Shown here: piece by piece, positions 1 to 12,929 of the stretch
Layout of the letters: every line of letters begins with the position of its first letter
Position numbering within the stretch: position 1 is the stretch's first letter
From: Maea johnstoni
Taxonomy: Eukaryota > Annelida > Polychaeta > Spionida > Magelonidae
DNA length: 64,000 bases
Direction: 5' to 3'
NCBI GenBank assembly: GCA_963942565.1
Contig: OZ012684.1
Span: 71,815,699 to 71,879,698 of the forward strand
The notes under the pieces: generated by a model
The model's input: the letters and a program-made list of their open reading frames with translations, nothing else
The model's database searches: none
What the model was told of the DNA's origin: nothing
Translations under genes and position numbers: made by a program

Positions 1-3000
1 CATTAGTTATATCACATCCTCTTTGTGATTACCATCAAATTAGAATAAAATCCTTAAATGAGGATGATACTTATTTTTAATGTGCCATCTTAAAAGTATA
101 ATTATCATCCTCTCATTGACAATATCCATACTTAATTTTATGGATGAATAAAGTTGTACTCCATACTCCATATGAATTCATTTTTCATGCATTGACAAAG
201 TACTACTTAAGGATATCAAAGTTTGTGTACTTTTCCAAACAACGGTGTAAGGGTTAGAGAAACCACATTGCATTTATTCTTAGGACTGGTGCTTATTTCT
301 TGCTTCAGGAAAAAGTGGTGACAGTAGGCCTAGCTGTGGTTATCAAGCACTCAATGACCTGACCCTGTTTGACCTCTCCACAAAAATCCCAAACATCTAA
401 TTCTAAACCACATCTAGCCTATATGCCACAGTATCCTGTTCTACCCATGATATATAACTTCCCTCGTTTTATACTGGAATGTCACACTGACAAACTGATG
501 CTGCCGTTGTGAGACAACTATATTTGAATGAATCAAAAATTGGTTTGTAGGAAATGCTGGACTGAATCGCCTGCCAAAATAAAATACATATATGCAGGAA
601 CTTTAGAATAGAGTCTGATATATGTGATGTTTTTTACTATGGAAAAGAACAAAATTAAAGGCGTTAGTTCCATTGAATCATTAGAATGCCTGTTATATCA
701 GAATGAGGAAATGGTTTGGTGATACTCTCCAAAATACAACCAGGTTTCTCAAAGTTGTTGAATATTCCTTTACATGAAGGTGGACAAATTCATTTCTGGA
801 AGATCATTTTTCAAAGGGTTTTAATCATTTGAAGGGAGACTGTGTCCACGTGGAAAACATTCTTTTTCTCTTAGTTACGCTTATTGCATTCATCTCAACC
901 CACCCAACTGTAACAAGTAGACGTCATATCCTGGATCCCCTACTTTCACACATACATCATCCCTTCCAACATAATGACAGTAACCCACCTACCCTTAACC
1001 CATTCATGCCTGGACATCTCCTAGCCAAACATCATCTGGATTTAATTATAATGTGGAAAATAAACTTGAAAGTAAGAAGGAACTTACAACAAAATTGAAC
1101 GCGAGTTAAAGATGAGGTTATGATTGTCATTTCTGAAAAATACTGTGATTACTAAGATATTACATATCTCTACATGTAAAATGGGCTTTTTATGAGACAC
1201 ATGTATGTTAACCCATCCTCCCCTTATGATGAGTTAACTTCGTTATCTAAGTTGTGACGGATTTGTGATATATTGGCAAATAATTTAGGAAGGATAGATG
1301 ACTTCAGAAAGCATCTGAAACCGGCAAAGTTGAGAAAAATGACCTTGAATCAAAAGACACAACTCATAGAGTTTCTTGCATGCGCTTATCCTCCACACTA
1401 CAACATTCTTATCAGATGAGACAGAGTACGGACATCGCCCCCAGCTAGCCTTCACACGATTGTCAGCTCAACAAGTGGTGCACACGCTAATAGTAGCCTA
1501 GTACTAGGGATATGTGCCTTACTGCCCATATATGTACATACAAAGAGTTCGCCTAGTTCCTATGCTAACAATGGGGTGAATAGCTGTGAAAAAATAAAGC
1601 CAATTTACTCAGTCCTTATAAGCATGCATACCACACCCTGGTATACATATAGAAATGCTATTATTCTTTACATACTAAATAGGCCATAATGAATGAGAAA
1701 TATGCAATATGAGAAAGAGTTTCGAGTTAAAATAAAAGTAAGTGTATAGAAATGTGCACCAATAGATTTTCAAACCTCATCTGTTGAATGTCTTTTTTTC
1801 CTACCACATCAGATAAAATTCTCCTTGGGCTTAGTATTTTGAAAGTTAAGTATTTTGAAATGTTGCCCAAACGTAATAACTACTATATAATTCGAGTATT
1901 ACACTTCTAAGTGTAACAGAAAGATTCTCCAATAACCAGCCAATAAAAGCATGGGATCTTTATAGAGCAACAGCTTTGGGTGGGGTGTCTTTCCGAGAAT
2001 CTTTGTAGGTGTGGAATCAATGCATAACACCCTACTAAGGGTCACCTCTATCTACATACATATTACTTTGTATCGGCTTCAGGTAAGTACAATTACAGCA
2101 TAAATTTACACCCTAATATGTTGGCCCTGAGAAAGTTGTGTCGTGACTATATAATAAAGGACATTTTTTCATCTCCGCTTCGATGAAAGCAATTCATTTG
2201 GCCACATCTTCCCTACGAAATGTGGTGACGCCCAGTTTTACACACCACTGAGCTCTACACCTGTGGCACTTGGGGAAAGGCAAATGATGACAAAGATTGT
2301 TTGAATACTTGCAAGTCATGACAAATAGCATACACATAATTTACCATCATGCAGGTCAAAGTCCTCACTGTATTTACACACCAAGCCAATACCATAAAAG
2401 GTTGTCTATAAACTATTTAGTCATATTGGAATTTCGCTAAATATTTACAAACATCATTTGCAGTGCATTGAAAAAGCTTTAGCACAGGAAGACATACTAT
2501 ACTCTCCTCATATGAACTCTGATTAAATTCACCTGCTGTCCCTGCGGTTCACACGCCCAATGACATCATTCATCAAACATATCACGGCAGCCATTTGATA
2601 TGTGGAAAGGGCCCTCGGGTACAAATATAATAGGAAATGCTAACACAAAACATGGGACAAAGCAGCGACCTTGACCTTTTTGGACTGACCGCAGTGTGGT
2701 GAAGCTTAGGGAATACTTCACCCACCCACATACAGTTAAGCAGAAAGAGGGAATTTCCTGATGCTCGAGATAAATATTGTTGAGCTTCAGCGTAGAATGC
2801 CAAGCAGGCTAAGTATATCGGTGCAGCAGTGAGTGGAATATTTAGGTGACACGATGCAGTGACAGCTAATAACACTCCACAGCTGCTGTTCTTCGGTCCA
2901 CTGTTATTAGGAACACCTTCAACTGCATCAAAATCACCCACGTGTTATTGCAATCACACCCATATTGCGACTCATAATGTCAAAACGGTGTAAATCCAGT

Positions 3001-5969
3001 TTCTGATAGGTACGGGTTAAGGCATGGGGTCATTCTGACCCGTGATGTCATTGGGAAAACCTGCCTGCGACAAAACCACAAAGTGCCTTTACCATGATTG
3101 GCTGCTTGGAGCACCATAATCAGTGTGGTAGAGGAATCTGTTAACCCCCTCTTCCCCGAGGAACGCTCCATCATTCCAGTTGGCTATAAGACAAGCATTG
3201 TTCTCTAAAGCACATCACAAAAAATGACAATTGATTGAAACAGAAGTGAAGTAAGCAGGAATGTCACAACTAAAATGAAAACATATGCAATGATTGAAAA
3301 AACCCACTTCCTACTGTTGTTATTCACTATTCCTAGAAAACAGCATTGTAATCAACACACGTACCATCAACCATAGCTGAAAGGAGACCATTGAAAGGGT
3401 CACTGAACTTATATTTTCTGTCCATCAAAATATGGCAGAGTTTTTTCTCCATTAATTATTCACACAAACCACAAAATGCGGTATCAACCAAATGGGTAGG
3501 GTAGGTGGGATGGTCTATTTTCAGGAATAAACCCCATTTTCACGACCTCATCAACAGATGCCCTTCCCTTGTATGACCAAGGGAAGGCCATCTAGATCTC
3601 TCGGCAGGAGATAGGACTATCATTCAAAATAAACTACCTTCCTTTTCTTTTTCTTATATTGACTTCTTTACATTACATGATTCTATCAGTATTCTGGTAT
3701 ATGTACACTATTGGGGAGTAAGGGAGTATTTCTGAAAAAAAAAACATTCTTCTTGAGAGACTAACCCAATGTCAGAAAAAGCATCCACCTCTGCTTTTTG
3801 ATACTATCTATCATGGTACCACACAAGATAAGGTTTAAGAAATCAAAAACCTTGACAGGTCAAGAAACCGAAAATAACCCAATCCCTTTCCTTGTATAAG
3901 CCTCTATACCAGGAAATGTTTATCAACGTCTGCCTAGGGGAGGTTTCCGTGCAGTGTTTACATCTGCGGGAGAAATGGGTATCAGCCAACATGGCAGGCG
4001 AGCTCTCAATGCATCACTGTGCGAGGCTTTAACCCATACACATCTGGCACCTACAAGATCAGGTCTATGAGGAAATATCTTGATGATTAAGCCGTAACCT
4101 TCACAATTTTGACTGAGCGTTGTAGTAGATCATGTTGCCTTTCTCAACCCCTTCAAGTTTATTTCAAATAATACTCAATTTGACAAGTTATGGTGAAAAA
4201 TGTCTAACCAAATGTGCATTTCAGAATTCAGATGCTGACGGGTTAACACACATATGATGATAAACAGACCAGGCCTGAATATCTACATATGTGAAGAAGG
4301 AATTCTGACATATATTCCTATAGGGTTAAAAACCCCCATCATCCATGTGGGGCCAAGAATGGTCAGCTTCTTTCTAGGTTGTCAAGACATAGATTATCTT
4401 TACAGATGCAATCTACTTCAGTTAATACAATGAATGCACCAGTGGCGCTTTCCTGAAGTATGTGCAAAGATAGATATATCAGTTTAGGGAGTTGTGCAAA
4501 CAAGAGCCTATTATAGGAGCTGTTATGAACTTCACCCTGATTGGCCCTACCTAATATTAATACTTAGAATCAGATAACAAGCATACCCTGCCACTTGTCT
4601 ACAAATAAATGAGTTATGTATCAGTGTACCTAGATTTCCCCATGGCTACAAGCCATACTGCTCAAAACTTCACGGAGTGTATTGTACTTTAAATCAAACA
4701 CAGGAACAGCATAAACATCATTGAAAGTTTAAGTCACTGAGAACAGTGCACTGATATCAGATACTTTACATGCATACTTTAAGCCTCTAAAATAAACAAA
4801 AACATGTTTTGCATTAAGAACTTGTTAATGAAGTCTTACTTATCTGTCTGCCTCAGCATGCAGCATTGTGCCTGTTAGAATCAGATTAATTAAAGGAAAC
4901 ATCCTGACATCCAATACCACAACTGCTAAGCTCCGTATCTTAGGCTTGATCATCCTGTCAACCTAGATACACCATGCCATGATTTTCTGCTTATTGAGAA
5001 ATCTCGTTGTCATCACAACTATGTCATGGTATTCAACACAGGAAATGTTCCTCTCTATTGATTGTTAATTGCAAAGATCAGGACACATGTGTAGTGCAGC
5101 CGGCTCACAAAGAGAGCACCATATTAAAGTTATAAGCAAACCTGAATCTTGAAGGAATTCAGTACAAAATATAACAGATTGCCTTCACTTTCATTTCACT
5201 CTTTTTCTACCATTTACAAAATGGTGTGCATAACAGGCCCCTAGGGTTATTTGGCTCAGAATGGGTTAAACCAACTAGAGGGTATTACACTGCACTCGGT
5301 ACATATTACCTTGTGCATGTGAATGTGTACCCTAGCTTAATTAGTAACCGCTCTAGTGCAATTAAGCTTTGAATATTTGCATCTGGGGTTTTTGTTCTGC
5401 TGGGATTGCAACTTGGCAGTCCTGTCTCCACTGTGGCCGTCAATGAGGTAATCCCCTATGTATATATACTGGCTGTAATTGCCTGTACTAAGGCCCACAC
5501 CAAGCTGCTCCTGCTTGATGCTATCTGCAGCTGACCCAGAGGAAACCCTAATTGCACATACTTCAACAGCTTGGGAGATGCTGCACAGAGATGGGAATTG
5601 ACTGGAAACAGATGCACAGAGCTGACAAAGACAGCCCTCCATAGATACCGAGTTGAACTCAGGCAGAAATACCACGCCACCACCCAATCTCTTGGCATAC
5701 AACCCTGCTTTCAGTACCTGCCAAGTCAGTGATATTAGGGGGTTAGTAAACGCAAGCTTTCTCATTCACAAACATGTTGCCCACGATCCATGAAAAGTCC
5801 CTGAAATGAACTCGGCACATAACATGCCGGTATTTACACACAGCCGAAGCCATGAATGAGACCGGCTCGATGGAGCAAAATATTTGACGTCAATAGGCTA
5901 GGCTCCCTGTGCTAGTATCAAGCCACCCCTAACTCTTTGGAACCGAGAAAACCAAGCTTGCAAACTTAC
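1..5969. other. Stretch downstream of MIDN exon 3, without recognised exons
   Basis: Probably intron of the MIDN homologue. I looked on the minus strand for the next midnolin segment (the Catch-domain start) and did not find it. Minus-strand open frames at 2582-2941 and 5337-5765 have no family resemblance. Apart from the TTAA-flanked element at 4033-4242 the stretch appears to be unique AT-rich sequence. Confidence 0.6.
4033..4242. mobile_element. TTAA-flanked small DNA transposon (210 bp, non-autonomous)
   Basis: Flanked by TTAA at 4029-4032 and 4243-4246. Ends are CCCATACACATCTG and, inverted, CCCGTCAGCATCTG. TTAA duplication with CCC/GGG ends is the signature of piggyBac-like elements. 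No coding capacity. Confidence 0.6.
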
Positions 5970-6029
5970 CTGGCCTTCTGATAAGTTCTCTAAAGCCTGC
6001 ATTACAGTTGTGTGATCTGGTCGTTGAGT
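5970..6029 (-). CDS. MIDN: MIDN exon 3
   Basis: 60 nt, phase 0 to 0. Reads TQRPDHTTVMQALENLSEGQ. The VMQALE-L-E core is conserved in vertebrate midnolin directly after the ubiquitin-like domain. Acceptor TTTGCAG, donor GTAAGT. Confidence 0.87.
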
Positions 6030-7204
6030 CTGCAAATAAAGAATCAGTTTATATATTTATTCATAGATAATTAAATTTTGACAGGAAAGTTACAGAGTGG
6101 AAATTTGACAGGGAAAGGGCATGTGGGTGCTTAGCATACACTGATGATGAAATGGTTGAAATTCAATGAGGGGGTCTTTAATGCAAACATGTCCTCATGG
6201 TACTGAGTTCAATGCTGGTTATTAATAGTGTAAATTTAAGTAAACCAGTCTTTCTAGCAGCTGGTATGCAGTAGGTGGGAGAGAGTGGGAATTATGTGTG
6301 GGCTTCGTGCTCTCACCATATGCTCAGAACAGGAGACCAATTGAACCTTAGACTAAGTCGAATTCGCTGCAGCTTCGCTCGAGTATCAGCTGTCGCTCAG
6401 TCGTGGGAATAGCAGGATGATTCACCGAGAGTTCCCAGTGCAAAAACAAAGATGAGGAGGGGAAAGTCCTCCATTAGTCAGGCGGCCCATCAGTCATTTT
6501 GAATGGTGAGCAAGGAGGGTTCCCCGTCTATGACGTAATTAAGACTATGAGAGTTGAAAAAAGAAGAAAAGAAAGATACCTACCATCAACCCAGCTTCAA
6601 CATTTGGAAGTAGTGTAAGTCTGCAACCAGATCCAATACCATTTTCAACTAAGCCTCCATCCTTTAATAATCTGCAAAGGAAAAGAACTTCACTATAATA
6701 GCCATCTATGCATTTGCCCTGGTTTGAGATCTCTATTTAAAGAACACTGGTGGGTTTAGTAGGGTACTCTATCAATATTTTAATACCACATTTCACTAAT
6801 AAAGACTTAGAGATGTGTTGAATTTAACTAAGTGTGAATCACAGAAATGTAAGATAAATCTTAGTAAAATAACTACTAAAGTAAGTGAAAGATGAAGCCC
6901 CTTATCCATGCCCTCACAAAAGGCATGGCCATGAGATACCCTCCCACAGACCTTTAAACTTTAGCACCACTTACCTGTCTCTATACAAAAGGCTAATCCG
7001 TTCTTTTGGTACTTTGAGTCTTTTTGCAATGATTTTTTTGAGTCCATCTATAGATTCATGATTGGCCACTTCCACATCGAACTTGCCACCGGTACTTGGG
7101 CAAATTTGTAAGTGTAGACTTCCCGAATCGTTGTTGCTGGGGGAACCCGATGCAGAGGTGCACATTGGTTCTGAAAAGGTTGCAGTGCTGTTACTATGTT
7201 CCAT
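5970..7204 (-). CDS. MIDN: Midnolin homologue, 5' coding part (ubiquitin-like domain)
   Basis: Midnolin binds selected nuclear proteins, including immediate-early gene products in mammals, and delivers them to the proteasome without ubiquitination. Three joined exons start at ATG 7204 and give a short Ser/Thr-rich N-terminus. The ubiquitin-like domain follows, with LHLQICPSTGGKFDVEV, GLKKIIAKRLKVPKERISLL, and GSGCRLTLLPNVEAGLM. The last exon reads TQRPDHTTVMQALENLSEGQ. In remembered vertebrate midnolin the matching pieces are QRLKVPKERLALLHKD, KLTLVPTVEAGLM and SVMQALESLTETQ, in the same order. I read 126 residues and the frame is open at the left end. The Catch domain and C-terminal helix that should follow were not found in 1-5969, so the next exon is probably outside the window. 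The start is chosen because it is the first in-frame ATG before the conserved domain. Confidence 0.88.
6584..6671 (-). CDS. MIDN: MIDN exon 2
   Basis: 88 nt. Reads LLKDGGLVENGIGSGCRLTL and then LPNVEAGLM, the C-terminal strands of the ubiquitin-like domain. Acceptor TTTGCAG, donor GTAGGT, leaving phase 0. Confidence 0.88.
6975..7204 (-). CDS. MIDN: MIDN exon 1 (coding part)
   Basis: 230 nt from ATG to the donor CAG/GTAAGT. Holds the N-terminal tail and most of the ubiquitin-like domain up to LLYRD. The exon ends in phase 2. Confidence 0.88.
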
Positions 7205-7682
7205 GTTTGTAGGCCGTTCACGAGTAAAATGCGACCAGGAGAGAGGTAGGTCCGAGAGTGCGGATGTGTGTGGTTAGGTGATGCAGCGTGGTACGTTGAT
7301 ACTTTGTTCGAGAAGATTGCTAATGGGATGGTTTGAATGTAGCCCCTCGCGTCCCAACGCAACTTCCAGTATCACAAGCGTACACGGAGTGCTCAACTCT
7401 ATTTTACAATGAAGCGCTCTCGACCAATCAGAATTGAGCAAAGCAGGCGAGTCCATTCACTGTAGTAGCAGGCTGACTGCAACCTTGCCGGTGCTTTTTA
7501 TCAATAAAACAAATCTCTTCGCCACTGTTTGAGTATATTCAGCATTGAAATAAGTAAAGATACTTAAGACTCTTCTCTCTCATTGATTCTAGTGAGAGTT
7601 TGACGCCCGAAATTATAATATATAGGCGAGGGGATTAATCATCGGCGTAGATCAAATGAGGTGGTATAACGATATCTCTTGC

Positions 7683-7690
7683 TGACGTCA
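7683..7690. promoter_or_regulatory. CRE-like palindrome upstream of MIDN
   Basis: TGACGTCA, the consensus cAMP-response element, about 480 bp upstream of the MIDN start codon. Another copy is at 8604-8611. Vertebrate midnolin is stimulus-induced, so this could matter. However, TGACGTCA and one-base variants recur elsewhere in the window (for example near 11945 and 15197), so chance is a real alternative. Confidence 0.3.
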
Positions 7691-10198
7691 CAGGTAATCA
7701 ATCGAGAGACTTAGGACCCAATTTATATCAAGCTCGTAAACCAGGGCACTAAAACCAGGCGAAAAACAGTCAACATATTCCACGTGTTTTGTACTGAGCA
7801 TCAGGACAAACATTTAGTCACGAAAGATAGATAAAGATAAAGATATCTTGGTTTTTGTGTTTGTGTCGCCAAGTTTTGACGGATGTCACGGTCATCGACA
7901 TCGTCGGCCACTAACCACAAGCACGTTTACAACAGTGCTTACAAGTATCTATACATAGACTCACGCCAGTCTTTTTGCGCAGTTTTTAATTTGATTTTCC
8001 AGGAATCAGAATATTGCAAGATCATAGATGAGTTTTTTTTAAATTCTACATATTCCTTTACCTTTCACCTGTTAACTATTCTAAAAAAATAATTTAAAAC
8101 GCATCATCAAGAAGTAGCTCGAATGATTGTATGGCTACTGTTAAATGGGGCGCGTATTCTGGTAACAGCATCCTGAAGGCAGTACCCCAAGGCAGTTAAG
8201 GGCAGAAGGAGGCACCTCACTGAATGCCGCTTGTTGCCCCCGCCCGGCCGCGTGGCGTCAAGCCATGCCAAAGCGTCACGCCACTCGGCGTGGCGAAGGA
8301 CAACAGTTAATACAGCGAAGCCGTAATGCATACTGAATTCAAGTTGTGGGACACCCATTTTAGATCTTCCCACAACAACGACCCCATGACCCCGACGTGC
8401 CTCTCTTTCACTGTGTAGTCAGGTGTTTGGGAAATGAAAGCAAAACAGTTAAGTTCAAACATCATGTCAACATCATTGACCGAGGACACACACACCAACA
8501 CAGAACGCAAACTGCATCTCGACTTATGTTTACGCCGATCAGTCCCGTTCACTATTTTAGGGGGCGTGGACATGGTATTTTCGTGACGTTCAGCCTCGGC
8601 CTATGACGTCATGGAGCCCGCCGAATTGGTTTGCCCTCTGGGCCTGCTTTGACTCCAGCGCTGATAGGGAGACCTATATAATATTGTTGTTGAGATATAG
8701 GATGACGTTGCGAAAGAGTACCACATGGAGTGCCTTCTCATCGCAGTCGAGATGAATAATCAACTATTAGCGTCCAAGGACAAAATACAGGTTAAGTGCT
8801 CATCACGAAAAGGATATGGATTGTTAATTTATCCTTCCAAAGATCAAATGCAGGTTAATTGCTAAAGTTTCTTAGTGTCTAGGGAACGTGACTACATATA
8901 TATCACTACCACTATAAATCATGCAATTGACTACATTATTTTCAAGGTATGGTTTCAATAAGATGAATGACTGTCGTACAAACATTTGATTATTGACTTA
9001 ATGTCAAATTTTAGATACGAATGACCGACACTATTTACATTTTAGAAACAGCCATTTGCGAACAAAATATTCATTAGTTTTTCTAATCCTATAAATGAAA
9101 AATTGTGTGTTCTAATTTATTTCAATTTTTTAGAATTTTTAATTCCGTGTTAGTTGAAATGATTGATACTGTGCGAATAGGCATTTTAATAAATGAGCTA
9201 TCATTCTCTCTAATTCTTAAATCATTCCATTCGTTTGCTTATAATTGTTTCCTATGTTTTTTCTTTGTATAACATTGGTGCTTACTAGCCCAACGTTAAT
9301 TTGTTTATTTCCCTTTTCATCAGTTGACTTTGCCTACATGAATACCAGCACCTGTGGAGTTCAATCGGGCTTGCATAGACAACCAGTGCTGCCATCTTTG
9401 AGGCGGCTTGCGAACTTTTGCGTAGACTGGCTGGAACGTACTCACGTAGCCGTCAGTTATTTAAAGTAGTACACGTATCGTGTAGTAATGGGTCCATTCT
9501 GAGGACCTCGACAACTCTTGCTGGACCTAGACACTAGGATACTACATTATGCACTAATTCAAACAATTCAATTTATAATTATATTTGAATGATCCTAGAC
9601 AAGACAAGAACGAAAGTACACGAGGGAACATGATCAGGATCCGTCAATATACCTGACAGGTATATCACGAGGTTTAAAACAATAATTTGTATATCACAAA
9701 ACGCCTTCAAAGCTATTTTGATCGTTTGGCCTGACACGTATTCGTGATGAGGCGTCTACACAGGGTGAATAAGTAAAAGGTTATGCAATTGTTTTACATT
9801 GCGTATGTCGTAGCGTTCTTCTGCTGTTGACATGGGAAATGTATGCTGCGTCGTGCTTTCACGGGAGTGGGACTAGTCGTATTTTGTGGCCCACTGACGA
9901 TGAAATTAGATACGTCGCGTTTGGCGTCATACTCTCGTATAAATGGGACATGTAATGTTTTGTCTTGTACAATTGTGACCACCGTTTTTTCAAAAAACAG
10001 CAGGATTTTTTCTGCCGTTTTCCATTTAAAAATTTGTTCCGCCTTTCACACCAGCACCATCGTAGAAATGGGATATGTCGTGTATTGTATTATTTTGTGG
10101 CTGGAAAAAAAAGATGTGCGTGTTTTTTATAGAACTGTCGCTGACATGACATTTTAACGACGTACTGTCGCCCAGTGCCACACGTTTGTACAACTGGC

Positions 10199-10340
10199 CG
10201 GGGCATGTGAGAAAGTTGCCAGCCACTTGGGCTTAGGCGGTTGTTTTCGCCGGGTACTCCGGTTTCCTCCACTTGTTTAATACAACTGGCTAGTCACGAT
10301 CTTGGATCTTGGTTATCTAAGTCACGATTTCGTACCCTGG
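10199..10340 (+). mobile_element. SINE body fragment
   Basis: Shares GAGAAAGTTGCCAG, ACTCCGGTTTCCTCCAC and ACTGGCTAGTCACGA with the other copies near 11535, 31160, 31965 and 41365. No tRNA-like head is visible in this copy. Confidence 0.6.
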
Positions 10341-10754
10341 ACAGTACGGTTGAGAGCCAGGCGTCTAACCCACGGGGACATGGCGGATCCCTCTGTGCAG
10401 ACTAATAACCTTCTTCAAAAACACTGGCTAGTCGAAGAAGTCCGTTGTTTCATCAACTACCGCCAAAAAACATAATCCAGAGTGATTTTTCAACCGTTTT
10501 TATGTTGTCCACTGATGCATGCTATTCGAGGTCCCTCAGCAGTCTGCAGATAAGATAATGGAATCGGTTTTAAATTCCCCAGTGCCAGAGCGACAACCAT
10601 GACAGCGATTTAACTCCTAACGGAAAAACTCTGATTGGCGTTTAATGAGTTTCCTGCGGGACTGACTTTGCATTGTAAGTATGTATTCCAACTGCTTATA
10701 AACGGCACTCGTTACATCCCCACCCTTCTGGTTAATCCTTCCGTATAACTGAAG

Positions 10755-10782
10755 TCACACACACGCACACACACACATACAA

Positions 10783-10814
<32 letters not shown>
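10755..10814. repeat. (CA)n microsatellite
   Basis: Imperfect then perfect CA dinucleotide run. Confidence 0.95.
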
Positions 10815-10815
<1 letters not shown>

Positions 10816-10858
10816 TCTACTTGGAACTTAAGAAATAAACAAGGTAAGCAATACTATT

Positions 10859-11211
10859 CTAACTTTTTGAATGGTGTTTGAAGTTTTATTCCTAAATACA
10901 ATCTTAGATGAAGAAAAGGATGGATATGTTGCGAGAAACTAATTACTATATGCGCTATAGTGAAGGGCTGGACATGCCAGGAGGTCTCAGATCTGGCATC
11001 AGCTTGACGTCAAGGACCAATCAGGGCTCTTATCGTTTACATTATAGAGAAACCTGTGCGCCAGCATGCGTAGATCACTACTTTTGGGCTACTCGTCGAG
11101 GCTAGCCTGTTCAGGTTGACCGGCTGATTTCATATCCAATTGTTGTTGTTTTTTCATCTAAGATTATACTAACTTTTTGAATGAGTTTTAAAGTTTTATT
11201 CCTAAATACAA
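10859..11211. repeat. 43-bp direct repeats flanking the inverted-end element
   Basis: Both copies start CTAACTTTTTGAATG and end TTATTCCTAAATACAA; they are equal in length. They abut the element at both sides. This could be an unusually long target duplication or an older tandem pair into which the element inserted. Confidence 0.75.
10902..11168. mobile_element. Inverted-end repeat element, copy 1, between 43-bp direct repeats
   Basis: Ends are TCTTAGATGAAGAAAA and, inverted, ATCTTAGATGAAAAAA. The interior is a diverged inverted copy of 15037-15309, with shared GCGCATATAGTAATTA, GACGTCA and GGTTGACCGG segments. It sits exactly between two 43-bp direct repeats (10859-10901 and 11169-11211) that differ at a few positions. 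Confidence 0.65.
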
Positions 11212-11534
11212 CAAAGGATTTTCCTTTGATTACGAACTGTTTGCATGATTGTCAGACTGTGCGCATTCAGGGAATGTATTGGTTTAAAGAAATTTAATTT
11301 TCTCTGTTGGTATTCCTCCGGGTCGGGGTTTATTTGACCTGGTAGCCTACCTTGTCCAAACGAGCGAGACCTTGCATTGTAGCAAGGATTTAAGAGGGTG
11401 AGAGAAAGGTAGTGGTTTAGGGTTAAAGATTGAAGATAACTTAGAGACGGGTCCGTCGGGTCAATGTTGGACAGGACTGAAATTAACCCTGCGCAAATGG
11501 AAAGGTAACTGAGTATACAGCTTTGTCTCCCTGG

Positions 11535-11700
11535 CCCGTTGGTCCAATGCATTACGCTCGCCGTGTCTCACCACTGTCCCGGGTCCGTGGTTTGAGTCCT
11601 TACGTCATGCGAAACAGTTGCCAGTGGCAAGGATAGAAGGTTGTTTTCCCCAGGCACTCCAGTTTCCTGTAGCATTGATCTAACCTAGGGTATCAGGTAA
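11535..11700 (+). mobile_element. tRNA-headed SINE copy
   Basis: A tRNA-like head with a B-box-like GTGGTTTGAGTCCT is followed by the body shared with other copies (AGTTGCCAGTGGCAAGG, GCACTCCAGTTTCCT). No intact tRNA fold. Confidence 0.6.
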
Positions 11701-11711
11701 AGTTACGATAA

Positions 11712-12700
11712 ACTAACGATCTGCACTTATTCCGTTATGCTTCATAAACGATATAATCCCAGACGAGTAACTCAATACTACTAGATCTAGTACTATTCCC
11801 AGATAGAGACCTTGGTTGGTGTCTCATCAACCCGCTCATCTTATCTTCATGGAGGAGCGGGCAGCATTGACACAGTGATGCTGGCTAGGTTATTATCATA
11901 AGGCAATTATGTCTCATTAGGTACCAACAACCTGTGTTCTTGCCATTGACGTCACGATATCCAGAGCCGGCTCCAGGCACCCCGATTTACGACCCTTTAT
12001 GAAATAGGGATATTCATAATGCTCATTTACTGATGCGCACTCCAAGCATGGGAGATTGAAGGTCCATCGACGTCGCACTCACCAAGGATGGATAAGTCCA
12101 TATCGCAGATATTATGAGCGTTTCTCAGCAGAGAACTGACTCTGTTGAGGGGATTCAAATTGTATGGGGGAGGGGGTTCGTTTAAATAGAAAGGTAGATC
12201 TACCTCGTTGGTTTGATTCAAGACCAACGAGAGTTTTTGGCAAAAAAACCAACACATTTTAAGGTACCGCAGAGTCGTCGTCATGTCATGACGCTGACTA
12301 CAAGTTTTCTTTTGTTAATATCGGTCTTTTAAAAATCCTTTAGTTACTAGTTCTTAGACGAATTTGTCGGCTTATGTGGTCCCATGTTGTACCGGCGAAG
12401 AGGTAGATACCAGTTGTAATAGTCTCAGGACAAAACTATGACGTAAACCAGGAACGTCAATCTCCATAGAAATACATCACGAATGCCACCCGATCATCAA
12501 ACCAGGGAGTAAGTATATCCATCTCTGATCAAACATAATGGAATACATATAATACGCTCAAACTAATGAGTGCCCGGTGCAGTGAGGTTAGTGCTCAGTG
12601 GGTGACTCGGTTAAATTCAATTGGGAGTGAACTGCAAAGACAGAAAAGGCAAAGAGAGAAAAAAAAAGGACCGAAACATGTTCAATTGTTCAACATATTT
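11712..12700. other. Non-coding stretch, nothing recognised
   Basis: No exon-like segment on either strand and no clear repeat apart from simple sequence. Confidence 0.5.
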
Positions 12701-12929
12701 AGCAGATAGTGACACAGTCTAGTTTTCCAGCCATTTACGAGGGCCCACAGGAAACTACCTGCTCAAAAGTGTCAACCGGGCCCCATCCTGTCGCGATTGC
12801 AGATCCCACATACAGATAAAGCGAAATAACGTGGACGGATTTAATAGCTCTATTCAGTACTAGGCTACATGTGTATATTTGCTACCTGTGCACAATGTCA
12901 ATGAGAAAACTACCTGCTGCTGTTGACTA

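Larger units (their letters stand above)
7205..10754. other. Region upstream of MIDN, no gene seen
   Basis: Contains the presumed MIDN promoter and 5' UTR next to 7204. CRE-like palindromes lie at 7683 and 8604, with a somewhat GC-richer patch at 8150-8640. A SINE body piece starts near 10199. No exon with convincing coding similarity on either strand. Confidence 0.5.

Noticed and set aside
2582-2941. 119-codon minus-strand open frame downstream of MIDN
   Set aside because: No midnolin or other family resemblance, no matching splice phase, and composition typical of chance frames.
5337-5765. 142-codon minus-strand frame as a possible fourth MIDN exon
   Set aside because: No resemblance to the midnolin Catch domain, and no acceptor in a position that keeps a midnolin-like sequence.
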